Below are positions 6,294 through 6,426 of a stretch of DNA of 6,426 bases, one piece after another. Both the position numbers and the translations under genes were made by a program. Below the pieces are notes generated by a model, which made no database searches, was not told where the DNA came from, and saw nothing but the letters and a program-made list of their open reading frames with translations. How positions within the stretch are numbered: the first letter of the stretch is position 1; the number at the start of each line of letters is the position of its first letter. This DNA is from Balneolaceae bacterium (GTDB lineage: Bacteria > Bacteroidota > Rhodothermia > Balneolales > Balneolaceae), in the NCBI GenBank assembly GCA_007126675.1, contig SLAU01000188.1, positions 1 through 6,426 on the forward strand, written 5' to 3'.

Positions 6294-6301
6294 AAATAGC
6301 T

Positions 6302-6426
6302 TTGCAGCAAATAACCCTGATTCTTTTCCTTTTTACAATTCCATTTCATCTGCTTGCCCAGATTGTGGAGTATCATCCGGAGGTGGATTCTCTCAACACT
6401 GAAACGACTGCAGAACCTTATTACCA
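6302..6426 (+). CDS. Secreted or outer-membrane protein, N-terminal fragment (3' end outside window)
   Basis: The frame opens at TTG 6302 and stays open to the window end, giving 41 complete codons. The first 20 residues, (M)QQITLILFLFTIPFHLLAQ, form a short signal peptide: polar start, a hydrophobic core of about 15 residues, and an LLAQ end typical of Bacteroidota-type signal peptidase I sites, with cleavage near A19/Q20. There is no lipobox cysteine. The visible mature part starts IVEYHPEVDSLNTETTAEPYY and is acidic and polar; I do not recognise the family. The start has no ATG alternative and is supported by GGAGG 8 nt upstream. A terminator and a candidate promoter separate it from menB, so it is probably a separate transcription unit and its closeness to the men genes says little about its role. 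Confidence 0.65.
   Translation, partial: MQQITLILFLFTIPFHLLAQIVEYHPEVDSLNTETTAEPYY

Larger units (their letters stand above)
5885..6301. other. Intergenic region between menB and the secreted-protein gene
   Basis: These 417 bases hold no gene I can support. The first 65 or so remain GC-rich like menB and contain a small hairpin (5913-5926). An inverted repeat made of 7-bp units follows (5982-6035). Next comes an AT-rich piece with two TTGTAAA copies ten bases apart (6051-6057 and 6061-6067), a TATAAT (6068-6073) and a run of eight G (6074-6081). An intrinsic terminator (6219-6243) and a candidate promoter for the last gene (6242-6269) complete it. A 56-codon frame without ATG (6109-6276, stop at 6277-6279) runs through the terminator and could be a decayed gene or chance. 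Confidence 0.7.

Noticed and set aside
1..6426. CRISPR array, tRNA, rRNA or insertion sequence
   Set aside because: No spaced direct repeats of CRISPR size, no cloverleaf, no transposase or terminal inverted repeats were seen in reading the window.

Overview
The window carries a compact menaquinone (vitamin K2) biosynthesis gene run, menF-menD-menH-menB, all on the + strand. It is flanked on the left by the end of a SpoIID/LytB-domain gene plus a small DUF4290-like gene, and on the right by a repeat-bearing intergenic stretch and the start of a secreted-protein gene. The source looks like a bacterium of the Bacteroidota/Balneolota/Rhodothermota group. The reasons are the DUF4290-like protein, men genes with no clear Shine-Dalgarno sequences, a moderately AT-rich base composition, and a heptamer-periodic CAGTTGG-type intergenic repeat. 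This placement is an inference from gene content; no marker gene fixes it.

Layout: 1-594 is the C-terminal part of a SpoIID/LytB protein, whose N-terminus lies outside the window. 595-870 is a 91-aa DUF4290-like protein starting on the base after the preceding stop, in the same frame. 871-1102 is a regulatory gap with an 11-bp perfect inverted repeat directly against a TATAAT box. 1103-5884 holds menF, menD, menH and menB with junctions of -8, +1 and -8 nt, a typical translationally coupled operon. 5885-6301 is non-coding, with a small hairpin, a strong stem-loop built from 7-bp repeats, a run of eight G, an intrinsic terminator and a candidate promoter. 6302-6426 begins a gene with a TTG start, a strong GGAGG ribosome binding site and a signal peptide; it runs off the window.

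How the genes work together: MenF converts chorismate to isochorismate. MenD adds the succinyl-semialdehyde unit from 2-oxoglutarate to give SEPHCHC. MenH eliminates pyruvate to give SHCHC. After dehydration by MenC and CoA activation by MenE (neither in this window), MenB closes the naphthoate ring to give DHNA-CoA. The prenylation (MenA) and methylation (MenG/UbiE) steps are also encoded elsewhere.

I found no convincing new biological system. The points most worth a second look are the menF operator-like dyad, the 7-bp-periodic inverted repeat after menB, the sharp rise in GC confined to menB and its 3' flank, the bicarbonate-independent (type II) active site of MenB, and the in-frame TAG-ATG junction between the first two genes.
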